From positions 1 through 33,124 of the forward strand of contig CACXCC010000141.1 in the NCBI GenBank assembly GCA_902766015.1: a DNA stretch of 33,124 bases. The letters run 5' to 3'. A program made the position numbers and the translations under genes. This DNA comes from an uncultured Veillonellaceae bacterium. Its GTDB lineage: Bacteria; Bacillota; Negativicutes; Selenomonadales; Selenomonadaceae. Below the pieces are notes generated by a model. The model was not told the DNA's origin. It did not search any database and saw only the letters and a list, made by a program, of their open reading frames with translations. The stretch's first letter is position 1. Each line of letters begins with the position of its first letter. Below are positions 8,148 through 14,801 of the stretch, piece after piece.

Positions 8148-8690
8148 ATGAGTAAAAAAGTTGTTGTCATTTCGACGAGTCTGCGCCGTCGGTCGAATTC
8201 GGCGCTGCTTGCCGCGGCGTTTGCCGAAGGCGCGCGCAAAGCGGGCAATGACGTCGAGGAGATTACGCTTGACGGCAAGAAAATCGCATTCTGCACGGGC
8301 TGCCTGGCTTGCCAGAGAACCGGTCACTGTGTCATCAATGACGACGCCGTTACGATCGAGCAGTCGGTTGTCGAAGCCGATGTTGTTTGCTGGGCAACGC
8401 CGATTTATTATTACGAGATGTCCGGCCAGATGAAAACGCTCATCGATCGACTCAATCCGATGTTCCCGAAGGATTATAAATTCCGCGACATTTATTTCCT
8501 TGCGACGGCGGCAGATGACGGCGATTATACCCCGGAGCGCGCCATTGCGGGACTGCAGGGCTGGATCGACTGTTTCGAGAAAGCGAGCCTCAAAGGCACG
8601 GTTTTCTGCGGCGGCGTCGATGCCCCGGGCACGGCCGTCCAAAAACCGGACAAGGTCCGCGAAGCGTTCAACATGGGCGCCGGCGTTTAA
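8148..8690 (+). CDS. NAD(P)H-dependent FMN reductase / iron-sulfur flavoprotein-like
   Basis: Flavodoxin-fold oxidoreductase, 180 residues, cytoplasmic. The phosphate-binding loop is STSLRRRSNS (about 9-18). The C-TGC-LAC-...-C cluster (Cys at about 50, 53, 56 and 63 in FCTGCLACQRTGHCVI) is typical of the NAD(P)H-dependent FMN reductases related to iron-sulfur flavoproteins. ATPIYYYEMSGQMKTLIDR (about 83-101) is the conserved flavin-side motif. The substrate cannot be told from sequence; the family reduces quinones, nitro-compounds or metals. AGGAGAG lies upstream of ATG 8148. Confidence 0.88.
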   Translation: MSKKVVVISTSLRRRSNSALLAAAFAEGARKAGNDVEEITLDGKKIAFCTGCLACQRTGHCVINDDAVTIEQSVVEADVVCWATPIYYYEMSGQMKTLIDRLNPMFPKDYKFRDIYFLATAADDGDYTPERAIAGLQGWIDCFEKASLKGTVFCGGVDAPGTAVQKPDKVREAFNMGAGV

Positions 8691-8747
8691 GGATTACGCA
8701 TATATCGGGGGATCCGGATCGGTTCGCGAACGGAAAGGAGCGGTTTT

Positions 8748-8840
8748 ATGACAAGAGGCCTGCGCGCCGCGATGTGGCTGCTGGTGGCTTTTGCCGTTTT
8801 TGTCGCCGTGGCGGCATTGGCAAAGATCATTTTTAAGTGA
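8748..8840 (+). CDS. Small single-pass membrane protein (30 residues)
   Basis: A 30-codon frame opens at ATG 8748 with a strong ribosome site AAAGGAG (8734-8740) seven bases upstream. The product is a basic start (MTRGLR), one hydrophobic helix of about 18 residues (MWLLVAFAVFVAVAALA) and a basic end (KIIFK), a classic small membrane protein. It sits 57 bases after the flavoprotein gene and may be cotranscribed. No family is recognised. The SD quality and full hydrophobic span make chance unlikely, though it is short. Confidence 0.6.
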   Translation: MTRGLRAAMWLLVAFAVFVAVAALAKIIFK

Positions 8841-8946
8841 AGCGGTTTCATTAAGGAAATTGTAATCCGCGTCTAAAAATTATCTAATCCGCCTGCCCTA
8901 CGATGAACGCGTCAAAAAACTTTGTCGAAAAGCGGGGGAACGAATT

Positions 8947-10257
8947 ATGAAACGGAAATCATGGAAAACGGCCTGTTTGACGGCTCTTGTTATGCTCAGT
9001 TTGACATCGGGAGCGATGGCGGCAGATCACGTCGAAGATGTCGAGGCGGTGTCACAGGTTTACGGGGACGGCGAAAAGCTCTCCCATGTCATTTTGACGT
9101 ATGATGCGCCGATCGCGGCTGCGTCGGTTGACGCATCGGACTATACGGTCGAAGACCGAACGGTAAAAACGGCGTACGTGTCAAAGACGGCGGAGCCGGG
9201 AACGGCGGCCGATGCGGGCAATTATGTCGTTGTCGCGCTCGAGCCGACACCGATGACGGATCAAATGCCCGATCCGCATCCCGAGGAAAAAGGTCAGCAT
9301 AAAAAAATGAACGGCGGAGGACCGACGCTCGGAAGCCACGGCAATCCTCAGCCTTTACCGGTAATTTCGGCCGAAGTGACGCAGACGGGACTCGTCAAAA
9401 CGGCGGAAGGCATGATTTATACGCCGACGGAAACGATGGACAGCACGCATACGCGTCAGCTTGTCATCGAGGATTTCGTGCAGGATACGTTTAAAGACAG
9501 TGACGGCGGAACGCTTTCGTACAATCTCTATGTACCGAAAAATTATGATCCGAGTCAGTCGTATCCTCTCGTCGTCTTCATGCACGACGCGGGCGCCGTT
9601 TCGCCGGAAGTCAAAATGACGCTGACGCAGGGGCGCGGCGCGATTGCGTGGGCAGAACCTTCGTGGCAGGAGGATCATCCCTGCTTTGTGCTCGCACCGC
9701 AGTATGACGCGGTTGTCGTCAATGACCTGTACCAGTACGGACCGGAACTCGACCGGACGATTCATCTGATCGAAAGCCTTTCCTCGCAGTATGCGATTGA
9801 CACGAACCGCATCTATAACACGGGTCAGTCGATGGGCGGCATGATGTCCATCCAGATGGATGTCTCGTATCCGCATTTCTTCGCGGGTTCGTATCTCGTT
9901 GCGAGCAAGTGGAACGAGGCGATTACGTCGCCGCTCGGCGAACAGAATATTTTCGCCGTCGCTTCGGAGGGCGATCCGGGCGCTGCGCCGTCTCTCTCGC
10001 TCATTATGAAACAGATCGAGGCAACGGGAACGCCCGTAAACCGTACCTCGATTGACACGACACTGCCGCAGACTGAGATCAACGCCGCGGCCGAGTCAAT
10101 CCTTGCACCGAATGTTCACGAATATCTCGTCATGTACAAAGGCGGCAGTCACCGTTCGACGTGGCAGCACGCCTATGACATGACGCCGGCGATGGAGTGG
10201 GTCTTTGCGCAGACAACAGACCATGGATATCATGCCGATGAAAATGAAGGGAGATAA
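8947..10257 (+). CDS. Secreted alpha/beta-hydrolase esterase with N-terminal Ig-like domain
   Basis: Exported serine hydrolase of 436 residues. A signal peptide (KRKSWKTACLTALVMLSLTS, cleavage near AMA|AD) is followed by an Ig-like region (about 30-100) with a Pro/His/Gly-rich linker, then an esterase-type alpha/beta-hydrolase domain: LSYNLYVPKNYDPSQSYPLV (about 195-214), MHDAG oxyanion segment, nucleophile motif GQSMGG (Ser about 297), and the C-terminal His in GGSHRSTWQHAYDM. This resembles the EstA/feruloyl-esterase-like depolymerase family with an Ig_like cap. The true substrate is unknown. The ribosome site is GCGGGGGAAC ahead of ATG 8947. It is followed by the YciI gene with only 4 bases between. 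Confidence 0.85.
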   Translation: MKRKSWKTACLTALVMLSLTSGAMAADHVEDVEAVSQVYGDGEKLSHVILTYDAPIAAASVDASDYTVEDRTVKTAYVSKTAEPGTAADAGNYVVVALEPTPMTDQMPDPHPEEKGQHKKMNGGGPTLGSHGNPQPLPVISAEVTQTGLVKTAEGMIYTPTETMDSTHTRQLVIEDFVQDTFKDSDGGTLSYNLYVPKNYDPSQSYPLVVFMHDAGAVSPEVKMTLTQGRGAIAWAEPSWQEDHPCFVLAPQYDAVVVNDLYQYGPELDRTIHLIESLSSQYAIDTNRIYNTGQSMGGMMSIQMDVSYPHFFAGSYLVASKWNEAITSPLGEQNIFAVASEGDPGAAPSLSLIMKQIEATGTPVNRTSIDTTLPQTEINAAAESILAPNVHEYLVMYKGGSHRSTWQHAYDMTPAMEWVFAQTTDHGYHADENEGR

Positions 10258-10261
10258 AACA

Positions 10262-10561
10262 ATGTATCTTATCAATATTGCGATTCGAGTGGATCAGGTT
10301 CCTGCAGAAAAGTTCCATGATCTCGTTACCGCTCACCGCGACTGGTTCCTCGGCGAAGTGGAAAAGAAAAATTTCCTGCTCGTCGGGCCGTATCTCGACT
10401 GGCAGGGAGCCGGAATCATCCTTGCCCGTACGATGAAGCGGGAAGAACTCGACGAAATTCTTTCGCATGATGCGTTTTGGGACGGACTGGCGGATTACGA
10501 GGTCCACGAGTTCAAGGCGTTAAAAATTCTGCCGGCGCTGTTGAGTCAGGTTGAAAAATAA
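10262..10561 (+). CDS. YciI family protein
   Basis: Small cytoplasmic protein of 99 residues with a ferredoxin-like alpha/beta fold. The YciI core is visible: AHRDWFLGEVEKKNFLLVGPY (His/Asp pair of the putative active site), then GAGIILARTMKREELDEIL and DPF-like HDAFWDGLADYEVHEFKAL. The family's reaction is not defined in general. ATG 10262 is preceded by GAAGGGAG (10246-10253), which lies inside the last codons of the esterase gene, so the two are probably one operon. An in-frame extension upstream would overlap the esterase without an SD. Confidence 0.87.
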   Translation: MYLINIAIRVDQVPAEKFHDLVTAHRDWFLGEVEKKNFLLVGPYLDWQGAGIILARTMKREELDEILSHDAFWDGLADYEVHEFKALKILPALLSQVEK

Positions 10562-10581
10562 CAAAATCATTTGCTGCAAAT

Positions 10582-10622
10582 AACCCTCACGGTCGATCGA
10601 TTCGTTTCGTGAGGGTTGTTTT
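10582..10622 (+). terminator. Rho-independent terminator after the YciI gene
   Basis: A perfect 10-bp stem (10582-10591 with 10608-10617) with a 16-base loop, followed by G then TTTT. It closes the esterase-YciI operon. Confidence 0.8.
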
Positions 10623-10671
10623 GTGTCCGGCTGCTTTTTCTTTCGGCGGCAGGATTTTGCTTTTGACATAG

Positions 10672-10845
10672 TCGGTAAGACCGAAAAAATATTTGATTTT
10701 TAAGCCGCTTGACGAGACGGAACCGGAGGAAAACCCGCTTTGCATCGTGTTCCTCGTGAATGCAGATCAATTGTCGGCTTTGGCAACGCCGGCTAATTAT
10801 GATACAGCATCGAACGACGGCGTGCGTTTTTTCTGTCGTGCTCGG
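10672..10845 (+). pseudogene. DUF169 gene fragment
   Basis: A short + strand frame (10672 to about 10845) reads KKYLIFKPLDETEPEENP, then CIVFLVNADQLSALATPANYDTASNDGVR. This matches the interior pattern of DUF169 proteins as I know it (a YVVFKPL-type strand, then VFL.NPDQLSALV.LANY, then a conserved GC.Q stretch). The following GC-Q segment is absent, upstream the frame meets a stop at 10669, and there is no start codon with an SD. It therefore looks like an internal scrap of a deleted gene lying between the YciI operon and hicAB. The CAGGATTTT element at 10649 lies just before it. Confidence 0.5.
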
Positions 10846-10867
10846 AGCGTTTTGTTAATCATCGTAT

Positions 10868-11236
10868 TTAACCGAGTTGATGCAGGGCATCGTTACGGCT
10901 GAGAAGATACAAACAATATTGATTCATGCTCATACCTTCTTCTTTGGCGTGTTCTGCGAGTATGCGGTGCAGGGTTTTCGGAATACGGAGTTTAAATTGT
11001 CCCGAATACTGTTTTTGCGCCTGTGGTTCCGGGATCGTTTGTCCGTCCTCGAGAGCGGCTTCCAGCCAAGCTTTTTTTGCATCTTTTGCATTGGCAACGG
11101 CTTCGTCCAAAGTGTCGCCGCAAGTCAGGCAACCAGTGAGTTCAGGATAACTTGCAACAAAACCGCCTTCTGCTTTGTCGGGGATGATTTCCAGTCGGTA
11201 AGGTAATTTCATATATTCCGATAAGGATTTGCTCAT
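10868..11236 (-). CDS. hicB: HicB family antitoxin
   Basis: Antitoxin partner of HicA and likely repressor of the operon. The N-terminal HicB domain shows LPYRLEIIPDKAEGGFVASYPELTGCLTCGDTLDEAVANAKDA (split into its usual strand-strand-helix order, about residues 11-55). A C-terminal ribbon-helix-helix follows: FKLRIPKTLHRILAEHAKEEGMS, then MNQYCLYLLS (about 82-115), which is the DNA-binding part. Length is 122 residues. Its ATG overlaps the hicA stop by 4 bases (ATGA), giving the toxin-first order usual for hicAB. The module is transcribed toward the DUF169 fragment. Confidence 0.93.
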   Translation of the reverse strand: MSKSLSEYMKLPYRLEIIPDKAEGGFVASYPELTGCLTCGDTLDEAVANAKDAKKAWLEAALEDGQTIPEPQAQKQYSGQFKLRIPKTLHRILAEHAKEEGMSMNQYCLYLLSRNDALHQLG

Positions 11237-11481
11237 TGGTCTTCCTCCTGTTGCGCCAGTACGATGTCCCGAACCATTTCAACATAAACGGTTTTTATCG
11301 GACTGTGACGTGGCACGGTAATGGGGCGTTGCCCCGGTTTTCGAAATGTAATGTGGCTGCTCCCGCCGCCGGTTTCTTTCGCTGTGTAGCCATAATATTC
11401 CAGGATTTTTTTGATTTCTTGATAACGTATACCCTGATCTAAACGAAGAATACGTTGCAGCAGCTTTTCGAATTTTGACAT
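11233..11481 (-). CDS. hicA: HicA family toxin (mRNA interferase)
   Basis: Small double-stranded-RNA-binding-fold ribonuclease that cleaves translated mRNA. At 82 residues it is near the usual family size. The motifs are RYQEIKKILEYYGYTAKETGGGSSH (first helix plus GGGSSH), with catalytic His at about 44, then ITFRKPGQRPITVPRHSPIKTVYVEMVRDI, matching the strand and helix pattern of HicA. The conserved His is intact, so the toxin looks active. It is first in the operon; hicB follows with a 4-base overlap. Confidence 0.93.
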   Translation of the reverse strand: MSKFEKLLQRILRLDQGIRYQEIKKILEYYGYTAKETGGGSSHITFRKPGQRPITVPRHSPIKTVYVEMVRDIVLAQQEEDQ

Positions 11482-11498
11482 GACAACACCTCAAGAAA

Positions 11499-11527
11499 AT
11501 GATACCATATTCGGTGTCATTTAACAA
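11499..11527 (-). promoter_or_regulatory. hicAB promoter with overlapping palindromic operator
   Basis: On the minus strand TTGTTA (11527-11522) and TATCAT (11504-11499) are separated by exactly 17 bases. An inverted repeat, ATGATACC (11499-11506) with GGTGTCAT (11513-11520), one mismatch, covers the -10 and spacer. This is a plausible HicB ribbon-helix-helix binding site for autorepression. Confidence 0.65.
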
Positions 11528-11558
11528 GGCGATTTCCATTGAATCGAGAAAACCGGGG

Positions 11559-11611
11559 TTGACATTTGCATGACATGGGTGTATCCTTACATATAGAAAA
11601 ACTTCTATGTG
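11559..11611 (+). promoter_or_regulatory. arsR promoter and ArsR operator
   Basis: TTGACA (11559-11564), 17 bases, TATCCT (11582-11587). Directly downstream, over the expected start point, lies the dyad CATATAGAA (11590-11598) / TTCTATGTG (11603-11611). Its core ATAGA-N6-TCTAT recurs with the same spacing ahead of the efflux gene at 12007. Confidence 0.72.
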
Positions 11612-11628
11612 TAAGGCCGGGTGATGCA

Positions 11629-11946
11629 ATGGAACCGATTTATACGGATATCGCGAAGGGGCTCAAGGCAATTTCCGACCCGAAGCGGCTGCGGATTGTC
11701 GATATGCTTTCCTGCGGTGAACTGTGCGCCTGCCGGATTCTCGAGGCGTTCCATATTACACAGCCGACGTTGTCCCATGACATGAAAGTGTTGATCGAAG
11801 CGGGGATCGTAAGCGCCCGGCGTGAAGGGAAAAATATTTATTATTCCCTGAATCCGGAATATCTCAGCGCACTCGAACAGTCCCTGCACCGTATTTTCAC
11901 CGGAAAACGTGACTGCATCTGCCATTCCGCTAATCCCGATGGTTGA
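11629..11946 (+). CDS. arsR: ArsR family arsenite-responsive repressor
   Basis: Winged-helix metalloregulator of about 105 residues that leaves DNA when it binds As(III). ISDPKRLRIVDML is the family opening. CGELCACRILEAFHITQPTLSHDM carries the metal-binding ELCxC pair on the recognition-helix region plus the helix-turn-helix. REGKNIYYSLN is the beta wing. ATG 11629 is chosen because it gives the standard N-terminus (MEPIYTDIAKGLKAISDP) and leaves the promoter and operator outside the gene. An upstream ATG at 11566 lies inside the promoter. The next gene is an Acr3 pump under a matching operator, so the effector is almost certainly arsenite or antimonite. Confidence 0.9.
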   Translation: MEPIYTDIAKGLKAISDPKRLRIVDMLSCGELCACRILEAFHITQPTLSHDMKVLIEAGIVSARREGKNIYYSLNPEYLSALEQSLHRIFTGKRDCICHSANPDG

Positions 11947-11953
11947 GTCCGAT

Positions 11954-11993
11954 ACCGATGTTTTGAACGTGTTGCGTTCAGGCATCGGTTTTT
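11954..11993 (+). terminator. Rho-independent terminator after arsR
   Basis: Outer stem ACCGATG (11954-11960) / CATCGGT (11983-11989) and inner stem GAACG (11965-11969) / CGTTC (11975-11979), followed by TTTTT. It separates arsR from the efflux gene, which therefore needs its own promoter. Confidence 0.75.
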
Positions 11994-12006
11994 GTCCAAC
12001 CAAAAC

Positions 12007-12022
12007 ATAGATATATTTCTAT
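12007..12022 (+). promoter_or_regulatory. Second ArsR operator, ahead of the efflux gene
   Basis: ATAGA (12007-12011), six bases, TCTAT (12018-12022): the same half-sites and spacing as the arsR operator. It lies between the arsR terminator and the AAGGAGG of the pump gene, in very AT-rich DNA that offers TATATT -10 candidates (12012-12017 or 12020-12025). Confidence 0.65.
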
Positions 12023-12047
12023 ATTTCAATTTCAAGGAGGCATTTCC

Positions 12048-13115
12048 GTGACAATTGAGGATTATGAAAATGACGAAACCGGGGCAGGGATCAATTTTTT
12101 CCAACGATATTTGACTGTCTGGGTGTTTTTGTGCATGGCAGCGGGCGTATGGCTCGGATATGCCGCGCCGGCACTGCCGGAAACGTTGGACCGGTTTACG
12201 TTTGCCCGCGTTTCGATCCCGATGGCGGTTTTGATCTGGATTATGATTTATCCGATGATGCTGAAAGTCGATTTTCACAGTATCCGTGACGTCGGAAAAC
12301 ATCCGAAAGGACTGCTGGTGACGTGGATCGTCAATTGGCTGGTCAAACCGTTTTCGATGTATGCGATTGCCGCACTGTTCTTTTTCGGGATTTTCCGGGG
12401 ATGGATTGCGCCGGATCTGGCAACGGAATATTTGGCGGGCGCCGTTTTACTCGGCGCTGCGCCCTGTACGGCCATGGTTTTTGTCTGGAGCGCGCTGACA
12501 AAAGGAAATCCGGCTTATACCGTTATGCAGGTGGCGACAAATGATTTAATTATTTTGATCGCGTTTGTTCCTACCGTGACGTTCCTGCTCGGCGTTTCCC
12601 ATGTTGCCGTTCCGTTTGACACGCTGCTCCTCAGCGTCGTTCTGTTTGTCGTCATTCCGCTCGCGGGAGGCATTTTTACGCGGATACTCGTGACGAATCG
12701 GCGGGGAAAGGCCTATTTTGAAACGGTGTTTATTCATAAATTTGACTCCGTGACGACGATCGGGCTTTTGTTGACGCTCGTGTTGATTTTTGCGGGACAG
12801 AGCCGCGTGATTCTCGAGAATCCCCTTCATATTTTGCTCATTGCCGTACCGCTCACACTGCAGACATTCTTCATCTTTTTCCTTGCGTATTTCGCCTGCA
12901 GACTGCTCAAACTGCCGTATGATATTGCGGCCCCGGCGGGGATGATCGGCGCATCGAATTTCTTTGAATTGGCGGTTGCCGTTGCCGTCGCGCTTTTCGG
13001 GACAGTCAGCCCCGCGGCGCTCGCGACGACAGTCGGCGTTTTGACGGAAGTCCCCGTGATGTTGACACTCGTGCGGATCGCCAATCGGACAAAGGATTGG
13101 TTCCCTCATGCATAA
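12048..13115 (+). CDS. acr3: Arsenite efflux permease, ACR3 family
   Basis: Ten-helix inner-membrane As(III) exporter of the ACR3 (bile/arsenite/riboflavin transporter) superfamily, 355 residues, the standard size. Visible signatures are LTVWVFLCMAAGVWLGY (helix 1), IPMAVLIWIMIYPMMLKVDF (helix 2), GAAPCTAMVFVWS with the essential Cys at 140, and GVLTEVPVML with the conserved Glu near 337. GTG 12048 is the start, with AAGGAGG (12034-12040) correctly spaced. It is controlled by the operator at 12007 and ends at a strong terminator. No arsC (arsenate reductase) or arsA is beside it, so this locus alone would export arsenite, not handle arsenate. Confidence 0.93.
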   Translation: MTIEDYENDETGAGINFFQRYLTVWVFLCMAAGVWLGYAAPALPETLDRFTFARVSIPMAVLIWIMIYPMMLKVDFHSIRDVGKHPKGLLVTWIVNWLVKPFSMYAIAALFFFGIFRGWIAPDLATEYLAGAVLLGAAPCTAMVFVWSALTKGNPAYTVMQVATNDLIILIAFVPTVTFLLGVSHVAVPFDTLLLSVVLFVVIPLAGGIFTRILVTNRRGKAYFETVFIHKFDSVTTIGLLLTLVLIFAGQSRVILENPLHILLIAVPLTLQTFFIFFLAYFACRLLKLPYDIAAPAGMIGASNFFELAVAVAVALFGTVSPAALATTVGVLTEVPVMLTLVRIANRTKDWFPHA

Positions 13116-13120
13116 AAAAT

Positions 13121-13147
13121 CGCGTCCGGAAATCGGGCGCGTTTTTT
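13121..13147 (+). terminator. Rho-independent terminator after acr3
   Basis: An 8-bp stem CGCGTCCG (13121-13128) / CGGGCGCG (13134-13141) with one G-T pair and a GAAAT loop, then TTTTTT. Confidence 0.85.
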
Positions 13148-13225
13148 ATTGACCTGATGCAAACCATCATTGCAGTTGGGAAAGTATAATCCGTATAGGT
13201 ATATCTGCGGTTTTTCTTTTTGACG

Positions 13226-13258
13226 GCAGGATTTTTCGAGGGAAACGGGGAATTTATG
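13226..13258 (+). promoter_or_regulatory. Intergenic CAGGAWWTTT element
   Basis: GCAGGATTTT (13226-13235), eleven bases, then GGGGAATTTATG (13247-13258). Layout and spacing match the copy at 8061. A TTTTTGACG run lies just 5' (about 13217-13225). The next gene begins at 13403. Confidence 0.45.
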
Positions 13259-13402
13259 CTATATCGTATAGGAGCGAAATGAAGGAATATGGTTCACATG
13301 CGAAATTATTTCCCGGATATCAAGATCAAGTACGTCGAGTCGTTTCATGACTTCAGGTAAAAGACACGGGAAATGACAAAATGCCGTCGGAGGAAATTTG
13401 AT

Positions 13403-14482
13403 ATGAAAATACGAAATAAAAAAGTTACCGGTGCAATAACGGCGGGGGTCTTTGCCGCGAGTCTTTTTCTGCCGTGGACAGCGGCTCCGGCCGTCGCGGA
13501 AGCTTCGGCGGCTTCGACGGTAAAAAAAGGCGCGGCCGGGGGACTTGCCGCGCTGATCATTCTCGCGAAAATCAACGATTATCGGAACGCGCATTATTAC
13601 GAATACGCTAAACCGGTCGGCGCCATTGAAAAACGGTTTACGCCGATGGGCCCGTATGAGGTCGCCGATTGGAAAGCCGACGCGGAAGGGAAAGACTGGA
13701 AGGCGTATGAAGTGTTCTACCCGAAAACGGTTGACGCGTCAGACGGGAAATTCCCGGTTGTCCTTATGGCGAACGGAACGGGAACGCCGGTGTCAAAATA
13801 CCGCGAAGTTTTGCGTCATCTCGCATCTTGGGGCTTCATTGTCGCCGGCAACGAGGAAGATAATTCCCGCTCAGGCGAGGGAGTCATGGCGACGCTAAAG
13901 TACGTTCGTACGTGCGGGGAAAACACGGAAAGTCCGCTTTACGGGCTCGTTGATGCGGACGCCGTCGGCGTTGCCGGTCATTCGCAGGGCGGAATCGGGG
14001 CGATTCATGCCGCGACCAATTTCCCGGAAAGCAGTCAGATCCGATCGGTTTTCACGGCAAGTGCCACATCGCTCTTTTGGGGCGATGACGGTCCTCTCGG
14101 CAAGGAATGGGGATATGACGTCTCCGAGTTGAATACGCCGATTTTTATGACAGCGGGAACGGGCGCATGGGACGCGGGAAAGACCGATGACCCGAACGCG
14201 AAAGAAGGTCAGGGAATCGCTCCGCTTTGGAGTTTGAAAAAGACGTATGCGACGATCCCTGACACGACGCCGAAAGTTCTTGCCCGTCGCAAAGGAAAAG
14301 ACCACGGCGACATGCTGCGTGCGGCAGACGCATACATGACGGCGTGGTTCACCTATACGCTCAAACAGGATGAGGAAGCGGGCAAGGCATTTTTCGGCGC
14401 GGACAGTGAGCTTGCGACAAATAAAAACTATCAGGATGTCCAAGCGAGCGCCGGCGAGAGATCGACTTCGGCGGCAAAGTGA
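13403..14482 (+). CDS. Secreted alpha/beta-hydrolase (chlorophyllase / dienelactone-hydrolase-like)
   Basis: Exported serine hydrolase of about 359 residues. An N-terminal signal (MKIRNKK, then the hydrophobic AITAGVFAASLFLPWTAAP) with cleavage near AVA|EA is followed by a short spacer and the hydrolase domain: FPVVLMANGTGTPVSKYREVLRHLASWGF (split: strand with the NGTG oxyanion turn, then helix), VAGNEEDNS, nucleophile GHSQGG (Ser about 197), and the acid/His side in KGKDHGDML (His about 300). ATG 13403 is chosen because GGAGGAAA (13389-13396) is well placed; an upstream in-frame start at 13373 would put charged residues before the signal. It is unrelated in detail to the esterase at 8947, but both are secreted. 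Substrate unknown. Confidence 0.83.
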   Translation: MKIRNKKVTGAITAGVFAASLFLPWTAAPAVAEASAASTVKKGAAGGLAALIILAKINDYRNAHYYEYAKPVGAIEKRFTPMGPYEVADWKADAEGKDWKAYEVFYPKTVDASDGKFPVVLMANGTGTPVSKYREVLRHLASWGFIVAGNEEDNSRSGEGVMATLKYVRTCGENTESPLYGLVDADAVGVAGHSQGGIGAIHAATNFPESSQIRSVFTASATSLFWGDDGPLGKEWGYDVSELNTPIFMTAGTGAWDAGKTDDPNAKEGQGIAPLWSLKKTYATIPDTTPKVLARRKGKDHGDMLRAADAYMTAWFTYTLKQDEEAGKAFFGADSELATNKNYQDVQASAGERSTSAAK

Positions 14483-14498
14483 ACGGTTTTATGACGGT

Positions 14499-14768
14499 TT
14501 ACCGCAGCCAGCCGAGCGCGATGAGCTGCAGGAGCAGGATGACGGGGACGCCGTATTTGAATTTGGCGTGCTGCGTTTTATGACGGAAAAAGTACATGGC
14601 GATCCACGCACCGGCACTGCCGCCGATGACGGCGAGCAGGAGAAGTGTGCGTTCGCGCGTGCGCCATTTGTGATGCATCGATTTGTATTTGTCGATGCCG
14701 TAGGCGGCGAACGCAACGGCGTTGATGAAGATCAGCCAGTAGAGGGTGTAATCCGATACGGTTATCAT
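14499..14768 (-). CDS. DUF1294 family membrane protein
   Basis: Small integral membrane protein, 89 residues, with three hydrophobic helices (about 8-24, 43-60, 70-86). Family signatures are INAVAFAAYGIDKYKSMHHKWRT and ERTLLLLAVIGGSAGAWIAM, the second being the RI.E.TLL.LALLGGS-GA pattern of DUF1294. Function is unknown for the family. It lies 33 bases downstream of endonuclease IV on the same strand and probably shares its transcript. It converges on the hydrolase at 14482 with 16 bases between, and no terminator is seen there. Confidence 0.9.
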   Translation of the reverse strand: MITVSDYTLYWLIFINAVAFAAYGIDKYKSMHHKWRTRERTLLLLAVIGGSAGAWIAMYFFRHKTQHAKFKYGVPVILLLQLIALGWLR

Positions 14769-14801
14769 GGGCGGGGAAACCTGCCTTTCTTTTTGTCCAT
14801 T

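Noticed and set aside
11566..11628. Longer arsR start at ATG 11566
   Set aside because: It would place the -10 box and operator inside the coding sequence and adds residues unlike any ArsR.
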